A stretch of DNA of 64,000 bases. Origin: Balanoglossus misakiensis. Its lineage: Eukaryota; Hemichordata. The first letter of the stretch is position 1. Each line of letters starts with the position of its first letter. Below, piece by piece: positions 1 to 16,600 of this stretch. A program made the translations under genes and the position numbers. The notes beneath the pieces are model-generated. The model worked only from the letters and a program-made list of their open reading frames with translations, was not told where the DNA came from and did not search any database. Location of the stretch: the NCBI GenBank assembly GCA_040954595.2, contig CM082576.2, positions 13,516,001-13,580,000 on the forward strand, read 5' to 3'.

Positions 1-259
1 ACTTATTTATAAACTGCGAAAATCGATGAAAACGCCACACTGGAAAATAAATAAATAACGCACTTGTCAAATTAGTTATAGTCAGCGGAGGTGCATATCA
101 TTCAGTCATTTCTTAGTCCCCGCGGACGAAGTCCAATGGACTGGGCTCAGTCCGTCCACTGATTTCATTCAACGGTGGTACAAGGACAATATACTAACTC
201 GCACATGTGCGCGCACGTCAATTTATTTTGCGCTACGATCCAATTTGGTTGCCAGGTGG

Positions 260-432
260 CCATTTTGTTTCGAATGTTTCATGTACGCAGCCATTACGCA
301 GACATATCTGAACATACAACATTCAACTTTGGCATTAGGACAATGCATTATGATCGCAACATTTTCACAATATTTCATGTCTAAAACCATTAAGCAGACA
401 TGCCTGAAGATATTACATTTAAACTTGGCAAA
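260..432. repeat. Diverged tandem duplication, period about 96 bp
   Basis: Two segments beginning TTTCATGT at 277 and 373 align for about 50 bases, sharing CCATTA, GCAGACAT, CTGAA and CTTGGCA/CTTTGGCA in the same order at roughly 75% identity by eye. The 15-20 bases before each copy are also similar. A third, weaker copy may follow near 450. The origin is unknown. Confidence 0.5.
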
Positions 433-3400
433 AAGTACTGTACATATGTTCACGTGTTTCACGTGTCAGTCAAACTCAATGCGAGTACAGAGACCTTTGG
501 TGTACATGTGCACGTTATATATTTTCTTGACTCGGCGGATTTTATTCCACCATGATTTCAATGTGTAATTTCCAAATGCTATTGATTCCGACGGCGACTG
601 TGTCATCGCCAGTGATATGTTACTGATAGACCAAACATGGCTATGTGATAAGGGCTATATCGTCTCAGTTTAATCACAAAAGACCACAATTCATCAGCAA
701 ATAGACAGCAAAAGACACACCAATAGAGATCAGATTGTGATAAACGCCCATAGAATGTGGAATATCTCAAACTCTATGACTGATTTCAATAAAAAAAAAT
801 ATCGCCTGACTAATTTATCGTTCGCAAAGTGCATTCATTTAACTCATTAAGTATTTATGCATTTTTGCAATTTATTTTACGCACACCGCGCTGTTTTGTC
901 TTTCAGACAACGAACTTCTACTACCAGTTCCACAAAATAAACCCCCTCCCTCTTCTCTGTTCGTGTTCAGAAATTGCACCGCGCACACAGTTAAAAAGTG
1001 GCGGGAGCGATTCCCGCAATTTGTCGGCAATAAGCGATTACACAATGTAAGTTTGTCTCCGAAGTTGAAATATCTAAAAACCATTCGTTAGCTTAAGTGG
1101 TATCCAGTAACCGTTACCCACTCCAAAGTGAAAGCCGAACCGCATCTTCAAGATCCTGACAAAGAAAAGTATTAAAAATCAGAAGGATGGATGGACTGTC
1201 GAAACTACAGATGTTTAAGTCAATGATTGCGGACGGTAAGCAACGGAGAGGCAAACCCACGCCGCTAGTATTTGCCAAGACGGCTGTATGACCGTGATAG
1301 TATTACACATGAAAGCGCCAGCTTTGCTTTTAATCGATCGTCCGACAACCATCCAACTACTCGTCTATCTACAATTTTCAAGTGGTCGATCATCTCGAGT
1401 GTAGCTCAAATTTCGGATAAAATGCACGCCAAAATTCGAGTCGTGTTTATTTTGTGTTCACCGCCGCGATTGGGGAAAACATTGCAAATGGCTTTTTGAT
1501 GTGACTGGCAGATGCGTTTGGCACTAGCGGTTAATGGCTATATGATTTTTTTTCTCTCTATTCGGGCCGAGAATGGAAGAAGAATGGGGGGAAGGCGATC
1601 CGTTTTCATATGTTTAATCGCGGCAGAAAAAAAAATCCAATATTAAGTTAAACATTTGGACGGCTACGTGATTAAAGCGAGGAGGTAAAGCGAGAAGTCA
1701 AATCACGGGGAATACGCTCATTAGTCGACAATTAAATGACAGGAGGTAAGCTCAAACAAACCCACGTCAAGATCGCATGTCTTGTGTGTTACTCGATACC
1801 CCGATCGGATAGACATCCGCTTAGTTGAATCTCATTTGCGTCGAAAGAACGACATTGCCCCTCCTCGTCATACAGGTGTCCAGGTGGTATGCGCTGAAGT
1901 ATATCATTCACTAATTAGCGGAAGATCAGAATCGAAAAATAAAACGCGGACCGCTTAATAATAATTCGAGTTTCCACGTAATTTGGTGAGTTTTGACTCG
2001 AGCAACCTGGAAACGAAACCAAAAAAAGAGGGGTTGGTTTTGCCTGAACTGAATTTTGTATACTCCTTTTACTGTTCATCGCGAGAAGGTCGTCCCTGCA
2101 TGCCTGGCCGCTAATGGACTCACTCTATCCACCACAAATGGAAGGAAGAAAGAAAGCGAGAGCTCGCTATCGTATCTTCGAACGAAACAGATGGATTACT
2201 GCCTCTGAGGTCCGGTAACCCTGGCAACTGTATGACTCATGTAGTATGCAGTGCGTTGCGACTACGGGGTCCCAGAATAGGTGTGGACTCACGATACAAA
2301 CAAGACTTTTCCGGCGACACTCTTTTTTTTGAAAAAGTCCGTTATGCTTGTAATCAAGCCGACCATGTATTGGGGCAACACCAACTGTTCGTTCTTGGAA
2401 ACACAAACTCCACCCATCATACTATCCTGTGTCAACGTCTCTTGTCCCTATTCTCTCTGGAACCCCAATCAGCTATTTTCATCCGTAAATACTAATATAC
2501 AGAATATATGTACATGTATATACATGTATATACGGTCTATTAAATAGAGAACCGAATAAATAGAAGACAAGCATAGTTTCCATCATCAACAAAATTCATG
2601 TATGATTGTAGTTATAGTTCGTTTCTCTTGAAAAGGACTAAGTTCAGTCCATTTTTCAGTATTTGGATATGCTTCATTGTTCTGTTCGCAATGAAATGTT
2701 GAAGTGTCTACTATTATACAAATAGGTAACCACAGCCTTTCACACATGAGTTCAAGTTCGGTGCCCAGTAAAATGCTGTATACAGAACAACACAACATTC
2801 AACACAACACGCATCTCATATCTAGCTCTCTGCTGTATACTAGAATGTTTTGTTTACCTTTCGCCTAAGACAGACAACATAATACGCCCACTTTACCTTT
2901 GCAATATATAGGTTTGTGACAATCTATTCTTTAAATATTTTGACACAAAAATTACACTTTCGACGTAAATTGCTGAGAACACGTGTTTGGCGCTGTCAGG
3001 CTAAAGTGATCATGAGAACGAAACTAAGGTATCTCTGCCAAGTGGGACCATGGTCAGCAAAATATGAGAGCATTTTTATCGACAGTTGACGTCGCTGGAT
3101 GTGCGAAGCGGAAACTTTCGTTCAAAAACAGACGGGTTACAATCCAAGGAGACAAACCGAGTGAAAGGATGACGGTTGGCGAATAAAGAATACAGAATGG
3201 GCTGAGGGCATAAACGGGGAGGATTTCAGCTGTTTTCGTAGTGTGCACACGCATAGGTAATATTATCTTTCATGACATACTGAGAATAGAATATTTGGTC
3301 GCTGTCACACAAACATGAGCCTTGGAATCATAATTCCGCTGGTCAAATTTCTTTTCGGCCCAGTGCCTGATGAAAATGTGGTGGTGCGAGAGAGAGAGAG

Positions 3401-6400
3401 AGAAAAAAAGTTCGGAAAATGGCAAAATGTTGCAGCGCATACCTCCAGCACGGAGCGATTATGTATTATTAATATGCCGACATGGTACCTCATTAACTAT
3501 GCATTTGTTTAGGACCAGCTGTACAGAAAATACTAGCAGGCAGCTAACATTGCAACCAGACACAGTTCTGACTTTGAATACTGCTCTTGTTGTCTTTGTT
3601 TCTCAGTCAAGAAGTTATTTAATATGTTCTACGTGATATGTGAACACTTTGAGGAAAATTTTTTGCGTGTATCAGAAATGTTTCAAAATTTACTGAACAG
3701 TGTGTAAGTAGAATTCACATTTAGATAAATGAAAATAACTTGGAATAGAGAGATAACACCGAACAGAATAAGGTCTAAAGATTTATTTTGGTTTGTATTA
3801 ATTAGCACAAACATTTGCCAAAATCAGACTAATAAGATTTAAATTTTGTTGCGATATCACATTTAAGTTTTTAAAATCTTGTATTACCTGTGTTCAAACA
3901 ATCACGTAAACAAAAATGGCAACAAAACGAAAACAATATTTCACCCTTTTAAAAGGGAGATTTAGATTTTTAACACAAAACAATTTTCGATCTGATGAAA
4001 CTTGAATTATACATAGAATATAGACCGTACCAAAACTAATAGGAAAAGGACAATATTTGACATTTCGTGGCCAGTTTTGTCCTTATAAACCCCCGGTAAC
4101 ACCGTCGCTGTGCTTATTTTGCGCAATTCAGCAGATTTCTCACTAATATTCTACAAATGCTACTGGTACATACCCGCTTTCTAAAACAATAATCTTTACA
4201 AAAGTGATTGGTGAGCTGGGAGAGGTCATTTTATTACATTGCTTTTAAGATACATGCACTTTTCCTTGAGCATGCTTGTGTCCAAATTTCTACAAAGCAG
4301 TACACTGGCGGCAGTAATTTGGATGTATCGTTAGAAATTATTACGCCCACTCTTATTTCAAACATTCAACATTCATTTCTTGTACACAATTAAGAACAAA
4401 AACACATACATGTCTTGGTCAATAAAATAACACGACATAATCTCAGCTGAAGACTGAAATCATGTAAATGAAAAAAAAAAGTCGTCAGAACTTAATAAAC
4501 TGTAAGACACTTGCGTGGCATCGCATAACACCCTCTATCGACCGCGTGGAGTAGGCATTTTATTCTACTCGTTTTATTACAGAACGCAGCGTTCTACAGA
4601 ACTCCGAGTTGGGAATACTGAATCAATTATGAAAGGTAATATTGCGTTAAAGAAGATTCGCGTAGCCTACAGCGTGCAAGTCTGTATGTACACCGTCTGT
4701 CTGCACATGCACCGAATGCCAGTCGAGGCCTTCGGGAAATGCACCATTATCTAAGACGTCAAATAGTGGAGATAATTCAATACATGTTTTGAAAGCAACT
4801 GGAAATATGTCTTTGAGTGAGAGAAGAAAAAAATGGAGCACCCGTAAACTTACAAATCATCTCCTCGAATCCCTCAGATGTCTTCGGGTATTGTTGAGAA
4901 CTCGGATTCTACGCTGATTCGCCACACATTTTCGAATACTAGTACAGTGTATCAAGCATAGGAAATGTTTACCATTTGTCTCAGTGTGTGTGTCACGGTG
5001 TCTGTGTGTGTCTTTCTAACAAGCTATTCCATCCACCCATCCACCCACTTCCGTCCACCAGTCTGCCTGTCCAGTTAGCTAACTATACCCTGCCATCTGT
5101 ATTTATGTTTACCTGCAATCTTCCCTGCTTTCTGATCACAGTATTCATTTGTAGTTTGAATTGAACTGTTCTGGGTTTTTACGAATATCTGAGTCCTAAG
5201 GTGAATATCAAGAAAAGTTTCAGTTATTAAATATACTTCGTGTCCAAAATACACGATGTGCAATGCCATTTCTGGACTAAACCTGTGTCTTAGTGCATAG
5301 TACCCTGATTCTGTCAGGTCCTTTCTACAGCAACGTAGATGTATATGCACATGTACATGAACATGCAACAAACACGTTGACATACACGGCACTAGAGCAG
5401 TGATGGCGCTATTGCACCAAATATACGATTTTATGGCCGTCTCTCACCAATTTAACTAAACGTGTCCCAGAAGGAGAAGCAAAACTTACTCCACCGATGA
5501 GGGCGACCGTTACCATCTCGGCACCGTCGAAAAGACGACAGGTAGGTTACGATTTGGCGTAGGTGGCGTCGAATACGTGCATCTGTGTATTTTCTGTCTG
5601 TCTTTACCCAAAACAATCGGTTGGTGTCAAGTTCAGATACCGCGCACTTTACTTCTGTTCAGATGTGTTACTTAATTGAAATTTAAAGCAAGGTTTGCCT
5701 GACAGTGTCGGAGTTGATTTAATTACGGAGTACAATTTCAAGAATTTTAATAAATATATGATTAGCTGGCGATGGTGACACATTTTCCTCATCACTGAGT
5801 TACTCAACGAATGAGTGTATTTTTCGGGGAACGCTCTCTTGAAATTCCACAGCATGGGTCAAGAAATGTATTATAGTAAGCGGGAAAGCAAATTGAACCG
5901 GATCTATGTTGCAGTACAAATGTAACCAAACAGGCGCCATTAATCATAACACCCTGTTTTGTCATTTAATTTCAATGTCATTATTTAGTTGTGTCCGTCC
6001 ACGCCAGATCCATCCCATTCAATTATTGATGAATACAATGAAAAGACAAAATTCAATATCATTTGATGTGAATGCGGACTCTGGCAGCATTCATCCTCTG
6101 AAAACACTAATTATGAGCCATTAAACACATTGTTTGCTTTAATCGTGCCATGATTCGTCGACTTTTGTTTTGTGATCTCTTCTTTGTTATTGATCGTTGC
6201 ACCTGTCTATCAAAGTCAAATTGCGCCTGCGGGTGGATTTTCTAACTAGGGCGCTCATTGGCCGCTGTGTGTGCTGTGTGTACCACTGTTTGCGATCCAC
6301 AAGACACGGTTAAAATCGACACAATGGATCATCGTCAAGTGCTCATCAACCTCACACGATCGCCTGACGTCACACGGTGGCGGTTATGATTTTCACACAC

Positions 6401-6419
6401 GCGAAAAACCCAAGCCCGC

Positions 6420-6660
6420 CGTTCTGATGTACCTGTTCGTGAATTTAACCACAACAAGCCCACCGGCTTACAGCTGTAATTACACTCGGTTTCATAATCA
6501 GGTTAATTATTCACGTGACCCGTTACCCTATTTGTCTTTGCGGGCTGATCACATTGCAATCAGGTCCTCTCCGTGTATTCAACCGTATTGTGAAACGACA
6601 ACATATCACTCCGCCGCCACATGATACCTGTATCGATTTAAATTTGATTATGCCGGAAGC
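6420..6660. promoter_or_regulatory. Candidate enhancer block
   Basis: This is a dense set of developmental factor cores: TTAATTA (6503-6509), CACGTG (6512-6517), TGATCA (6546-6551), ATTGCAATC (6553-6561), ATCGAT (6632-6637) and TTTGATTA (6643-6650). A TGACGTCA lies just before it, in the 6366 region. The motif density suggests, but does not prove, a conserved element. Confidence 0.25.
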
Positions 6661-6787
6661 AAACTCTACATGCATTTGTAAGTTAAAATAACATCGGAGC
6701 CTAATCTATAGATTATACCAGTCGACTGTGTGATGATACATAACTGACAGCAGTACCATGCATTTTGGCTTAACGTTATTCTACTTG

Positions 6788-9944
<3,157 letters not shown>

Positions 9945-10291
9945 TTCCACGTTACAGGCTTAATATAAGAAAGTTTCATTTTTTTCCCAAGGACTATGAC
10001 ACAAGATAATAACATCAATTTAGATGCTTTTTGTGCCAAGTCGTGTCACGTAGACATATTATGACCAAAATTCCTCTCTGTAATACCGAAATATCTAAGA
10101 CGCTATAGAGTTGACAATTCCACGTTACAGGCTTAATATAAGAAAGTTTCATTTTTTTTCCCAAGGACTATGACACAAGATAATAACATCAATTTAGATG
10201 CTTTTTGTGCCAAGTCGTGTCACGTAGACATATTATGACCAAAATTCCTCTCTGTAATACCAAAATATCTAAGACGCTATAGAGTTGACAA
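9945..10291. repeat. Tandem duplication of a 173-bp unit
   Basis: Copy 1 is 9945-10117 and copy 2 is 10118-10291. They differ by one T in a T-run and one G-to-A change (CCGAAAT versus CCAAAAT), so the duplication is very recent or kept homogeneous, or is an assembly artefact. The unit has no recognisable gene. It contains the string TCGTGTCACGTAGACA. Confidence 0.95.
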
Positions 10292-13200
10292 TAACACTGA
10301 AGTGTATCTTGTTTCACGAGACAGACCAGTTTCCATGGTTTTATTGTATTTACTTACACTGAGACAATGTATATTATTATGGTTTGTCATTTTTTTTAAA
10401 TTAAAAACATTACAAAAATAACATTCTTTTTTTAATTTCGGTGTTTAACATTATATTAAGTTTATATTTGTTTGTGTTTTGTCTAAGTATTTTATTGGGG
10501 CTAGTACCTGCTGTCTCTTCGTCCAATAAATACATAAAATAGACACATTTCGCGGAAACAGTAAACATGGCAGATGACACGTGTCAAACATGAGGTGTTC
10601 CGTTGGTCGTAACTTAGATTTTGACCGCTCCATATTTACATAGGAGAGATCGATTCTTCCATGGGGATAATTTTTTATAGAAACTGTTTGAAATTCCACA
10701 TTAAATTTACAGGATTCTGTCGTTTTGCTAGATACAGACAACAGACATTGTTAATCTAGCCCTCGAACTATGAACAATGGAGATGAACATGTAAATTCGC
10801 AGACAACCTATGAAATATACCGAATTAGAAATCCTATTAAAACATTATCATACATTCGATAATTGGCATGAGATATTGATATATATTACATTTCTACACC
10901 CCGGCTGTGTTTTATATAAGCTACTTTCTATCAACACCATCCTTGAAATTGGAAAACTCCGACAGGGACCGATAGTTTCCTATTGTGTTTGTGGACAAAG
11001 CGTGTCGTCATATTCATCATCGCCAATTTCAAAGAAATAGATTAACTTGACGGATATTGGATCCGAGGGACGATGTTGATTTCGCAGCCAACATCACCCA
11101 GGGTGTATTTTGGTGAGGTCGATTCCATTGGTTCCGCTAATAGCATCAGATGAAACGATGACCCGGGGCCATTTTTTACGCGACCGTGGGAAATCGATTC
11201 TACACCCGTGGAGATGACGGATGCGAGAGCGGCGTGTCTGGACAGGTTACATTAATATTTCAATGACACCAAACCGGTTAAGTCAATGAAAGTTCGTTTA
11301 TGGTCAATTTATATATATGTCGACTACTAAAACAAGTGTTTCGATTAAAAACCTCATAAAATAGATACACGAGGTTTGTTTGTTTGTTTGTTTGAACGTA
11401 TCCATCTCCACTGCGTTCGGTCATTTTCTGTGTAATGACTTGATAAAGTCCTCAGAAAAAAACTCTCTGAGGTACCGACGTTATGTTTGGAATGTAAAAC
11501 GAGATGTCCAATGGCTTCAGAAACGGCTAAGGGCAATACTAGTTTAATTGCTCAATTTATCCAAAACAATAATTATGGAAGAACAGTTTTAAAACCCGGC
11601 GGCTGAAATTGTGTTAAATGCCCGTGAGCTACATATCTTTGTAATGCGTTGACCTCAAAATATCCTCCAATGTTCTCAGATATTCTTTTAACGCATGTCA
11701 CAAAATCACAAAAAACTACATTCATTTGAGACAAAATGGACAGGAAAATGAGCAATTTTTCAGTTCAGATTAAATTTCTTACGACTGTGAAAAAAAATCA
11801 TATTACAAAGAAAAATTAAAACACGTTTGACAGTGGAGGACAGTTCTTTCCGCTCGATATCACCATGTTGTTTCTGTGAAGATTTCAAATATGTGCACCA
11901 TGTCAACGATATACTGCATACTACATGTAGTATTAAGACGGCCATATTTGGGTGTGACACCCATTTATTATTTTGTGTATTTTTTTTTTAATTTGGACCT
12001 TTATTACCATTCAGAAGTGAATAATGTACCGTGTCCTGTATACAGAACTGTGGACCAATTTTAATTCGAAAGTACGATTATTAAAATAATTCTAAAAGTT
12101 CCGGCCTATGGCGGGGCACTTCAAAAATGTCAATTTTGAAGCAACGATTGTTCCCTATGAAATAGCCTGTAGAGCGGAACACATTTCTATATCTTGAATA
12201 CAATTATTTGGCATTTATCTGTGTTCGCTGCTGTTGTTTCTTTTCGATGTGTCGGGCAGGGGGTCGAAGCCACTGTTCCTACCAAACAGGCAACACTTCG
12301 GTCTATGTACAAAACAAACAAATGCAATAAATCGCTCGTCTGAATGAATAGCCGGATTTTTTTCAGGACGAGAATAAATATCGTGTCAGAATGAAAACTT
12401 AATTTAGAAGCTTGTGGATCTAGATATAATTCCCTTTTTTTCTATTGTTGCCCCCCGATTCTCAGATTCCCTAAATGCTTTTGATTCTTGTTGGGTCATT
12501 GTCTGCTTTGTGGCAGTGGAGTAATTCGATCGCCCAACCAGACTATCAGTCACAAACCCATGAATTACGCGATCGACGCTTATGCATAATTTCTACACCT
12601 CCACTTCCAGTGGGGGTTTTTTCTCTTTCACTCGCCGTCATCTCTGAACCTGAAATCTCTCACGAATACACTAGATGAGACGGAAGCAGTAGTTTAAGAA
12701 AGTAGATTGGGTTTGAGAAATGTAGGAAACACGATGGATTTTTTTTTCAGTCTAAAAATACCGGTTGAAATGACATGTTACGACAAGTGGTCGGTCAAAC
12801 AGACTTCAACGGAGGCACAGTGTCACAGTGTTTTGTATAAAACTGAGGGAATCATTTACTATCTCGTGTTATTTCCGGTCGACAAATTCATCAGTACTGT
12901 CTCATTGAACATCGCGCAAAACGAGCGCGTCTCACTGCCAGATAATAAGTTATTTATTAAAATGAACGCAACTGACAAATATCAAAGAATTAGCATTATA
13001 GAAAAGAGATTATTAAATGGAATTGACAATTTCATGATTTCAAAAGAGAGTCTCATTTGGCTGTCTTATTTGGACAAGGTTACTTCTTACAATACTTACA
13101 CAAGTCGAGAATGGTGTAAAAATTTATCTGGTCCACCAAGTCCTTAGAAAACGAATTTTCAAGTTACGTAAACACTGAAAAGGCGAAAAGACCTTTCATA

Positions 13201-13400
13201 ATTGTGGTGCATGACTATCGTGGAATTATTTCCATCTTTGGAGCCCATTTATTATCTTCCTTTTGCATGCAATAACAGTTTCTCACAACGAAAGGTGCAC
13301 AGCAGAATTACTAAGTCAAAGTGCCCAGATGTTATGTTCATTTCATTTGATCGCAATTAAAACATCGTCGACAGTTAATCCCGTGGAATGGTTGACAACC
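10292..13400. other. AT-rich non-coding region
   Basis: No gene is recognised. A GTTT repeat (about 11372-11394), a TACATGTA (11932-11939) and an 8-bp hairpin CTTCAAAA/TTTTGAAG (12119-12141) are visible. The open frame ending at 13147 (about 137 codons from its first ATG near 12734) is the longest here, but has no recognised motif and ordinary local composition. Confidence 0.6.
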
Positions 13401-13650
13401 GCCTCTCTCAAAGAACGCGCCTAAAATACGGCACATCATTATTTTCCTTGCACTGGTAGCCATGCAAGATACCGCGAAGTTATTTATGCTTGTGGTGCGA
13501 GAGACGGTGCTAATTGCAATCGTTTTATGCCAATTCCCTTCAGGCGATAATAATTTGTCAAATACTAATTTGTCAACAGCTAAAGCTTTGACAATTTCAG
13601 ATATGTCACATTAGGAAGGGCTGTACATAAAGGCGCTGGAAAGTTGATGG
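13400..13650. promoter_or_regulatory. Candidate enhancer block with repeated TAATTTGTCAA
   Basis: The block contains a hairpin CTTGCA/TGCAAG (13447-13468), GTTATTTATGC, GCTAATTGCAATC (13509-13521) and a direct repeat of TAATTTGTCAA at 13551 and 13566 (15-bp period, about 1.5 helical turns), followed by a reverse-type CTTTGACAA near 13586. Repeated homeodomain/TALE-like cores with short spacing are common in developmental enhancers. Confidence 0.3.
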
Positions 13651-16600
13651 TTGGGACCGTGAACCGTTACAAACCAACAAGCACGTCCAGTCGCTAACCA
13701 CTATAGCCCAATTCATCTAAAGTCCTATAGCTTAGTGAAAAGCCTCGTCACAAGCCCATGCCGTTCTAAAAATCACTATAACGGTCACTCGTTATCGGAC
13801 GGGGTGTCGTAAACAAGTCTCTTCAATAAAACATGTATAATTTGCATAATGATTAGACAGAGTTGCTGTTTTACATTTTACCTTGTATATTGAATAATCA
13901 TATTCAGGAGGAGAATATGGCCCTCAGTGTGCATGCGTATAAGCCTATAGTCAGACGATTGCCGACACGGTCCTTGATTAGTCTATGGGCTTCACATCAA
14001 CAGGTGGTCCTGAGTCTGTCTACAGTTCGTGACGCAATCATAAGCGCAAACGGAAAGTTTGAAGAAAAAAACGCGGAAAAATAGCATGGAGCGAGTTTAA
14101 AATTGTATGTTTGCTTACGTGGAGGACTATCCTCCCGAAAGGAAGTCAATATATATCGAAAAAGGAACACACGCTTATGAGTGTTTTGTTTGCCAGTGGG
14201 ACAGTTTGGGCGCGACATGGTTGACTGGTGATGCGTCCGATGCCGCATTCCTAATAGCAATAAATGCCAACAATTATCGGCGTTCTAAATTGCCCCATTA
14301 ACATAATTAAACATTAATCGGTGTAGCCTGACGTATTACTTCGAAAAAAACTGCAGACCTCGCCTTGATTAAGTGTCGAAAGGGTAGTAGCGTCGCGATT
14401 CAATAACGACATCCGCCAGTTGAGCGCCTCTCGGCCGCTTCACTGAATTGACGGCCAAACGAAAACCTAACGCGGCGGCGACTGGCGCCATTTGCCGTCA
14501 AATTTGGGCCCAGATCCAGCGCTGACGCCAAAAATGCATGAAGTCGTCAGCTATACCAGCCGTGCACTTTTTTAAATTACTAACTTTTGACAGTTGCGAC
14601 GGAACTTTATATAACTATTACAAACTGCCCATAAGTTATCTCACGGGATTATCTCAGTGTTATACGGCCCATATAGCATGATAACTTCAAAGCGTCATAA
14701 TACAACCCTTGGGGCGATTCTCGCATAAAAAAACGCGACACCAAAACTTTTGATCGACGTAGACATCCAATTTTAGGACAAAACAGAGATACGCCCGGTT
14801 GATCTGAGCAAAGGCGTGACGATAATTATGTATGAATGATGATAGATTTTATGAGCAAGAAATAAACCCCCATTAGAATTATAACAAATATTAATAACGA
14901 AATTCTAAAGAATGCAATGACCAGTACTCTACCGACAAGTTGTATATCACTGATGGATTCATTTGCAATTCGTCATGGTCAATTGATAATTGACTCTTAA
15001 ACCGCCAAACTCGTTTCTCTAACCATTTATTATCTCAGGGATAAAAATCATACATTCTCGACAATAACGTTTTTTGTTAAGTCTATGACGTTGATAAACT
15101 CTTCACTTTTTTTCCGGTACACGTGTGTACAATGCGAGGTATAAGTCAAATGACTGTCAAATGACGGCGTCGTTTTTCAAGTTTTCCGATAATGTGAATG
15201 AATTCGGTATAGGTGGTCTCCAATGTACGTTTTCACACACAAGCAAAACAAAGAAGGGAGAGAATAAATCATACAACGTATATCTGAATTATTTTATTTT
15301 GTTAAATTTTCAACTTTCGAAACAAGAAGCAGAGTAAGACACCCACGATGTGTCGGTGAAATTCCATAATCCTTGATGTAAAGAGTACCAGGGTGCGAGT
15401 TTCGGACATTTTATACCTGGCATCGCGGAACTCAGCGAAAATGGCCGCCACACTTAGATATAGAAAAGCCATTTCAATAGTTAAGTTGCATCTGGATAGG
15501 TTAGGTTAATTGTTTTTAGTTTTGCCATGGTTACGGATGATAAGTTTATGAGAATTTCCAGTAAATGAACGCACTGCATGTAAAGTCCTTAAACGGTACG
15601 GTGGAAGCTGATAGACGTATTTTGTTTGTGTTTTGGTGTATAGTTTGCTTCTGTCTGTCCAATCGACACTCTAAGCTGTTACTTTTGAGGCATGATCGAT
15701 AATTAAAACTATATTTTGGGGTGTATGTATCTTTATGTAGGCGTCCCAGTGGGATCATACACCATTTCAGAAACCGGGTGAATGATTACCTGATGTCCAA
15801 CCACCAAATTGTCCAATATTGGACACCATGAACTCAGTTTTAATTACTGAAATGCAAATGCGGTAAAATGATATCTCCAAGCTTTCGTGCATATACATAA
15901 GAAACTGTGAGTAAAATGCGGGTACGTTAGTGTAAGGTAATATCAGGTTGTGATGGCAACCGATGGAGGTGCACGTAATTGCATCAGGACGCGCTAAAAA
16001 TAACAGCAGCATTACAAAAACTAAAAATGGATTATTTCATTGTGTATCGGCGAAACTTGAACGGTTAAAATACCAGTTTCCCAACCAAGTCCGTGCCCCC
16101 ACTAAACGTTTCAGTTTGTCAGTCTTCCGCCAGATCGCAACTTCCACCGCGAACGCTGGTCACCACAACGCCGTATCACTGCATCATTCGGTTTGCGACC
16201 CGACGTGTGACCGAAGAAAATTGGCGGCAATTGGAGGTTAAACATTTCAGTCGCGATTTCGTCAAGTAAACGATAGTTACAAACATCGCAGGAGAAGAAG
16301 AAAAAATACGTTGACGACAATGATTATACTGAAACGAGTTAAAAAGTTAAACTGGGCTTTGAAGACGGTGTCGAAAAATGGCTCTCTATATAGTCTGTGT
16401 GACTCATGAACTCCATCTTTGATGTCAGGGAGACTGTGCTGTGTGTTAATTCGCCCGCGTGGTGTAATCATGAAACACCAGCGTCCAAATATTTCAGATT
16501 GTTAACGCAGCAAATGTGAAAGAAAGGGCAAAATCAATTTAGACCACCTTGTCGTACGTACACGCTTATTAGGCTATGGACTTGCCGTGCACAATCGGAG

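Larger units (their letters stand above)
1..6787. other. Upstream non-coding region, left end
   Basis: No gene is recognised; the open frames are short and resemble no known family. It contains a diverged tandem duplication (about 260-430), two adjacent TACATGTA palindromes (2511-2528), a short GA tract (about 3389-3402), a CCCTTTTAAAAGGG palindrome (3944-3957), a (CCAT/CCAC)-rich patch (5030-5060) and an enhancer-like block (6420-6660). AT-rich stretches at 830-890 and 1890-1970 carry homeodomain-type cores such as CTAATTAG but have no other support. Confidence 0.6.

Noticed and set aside
5480-5540. Minus-strand first-exon-like segment: strong-Kozak ATG, nine codons, then GTAAGT
   Set aside because: Donor-like GTAAGT words are expected about 30 times on both strands of this window, and no matching downstream exon was found to the left.
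12707-13147. 146-codon open frame
   Set aside because: It begins at a TTG, has no recognised domain, no splice or promoter context and AT-rich composition like its surroundings; chance is the simpler reading.
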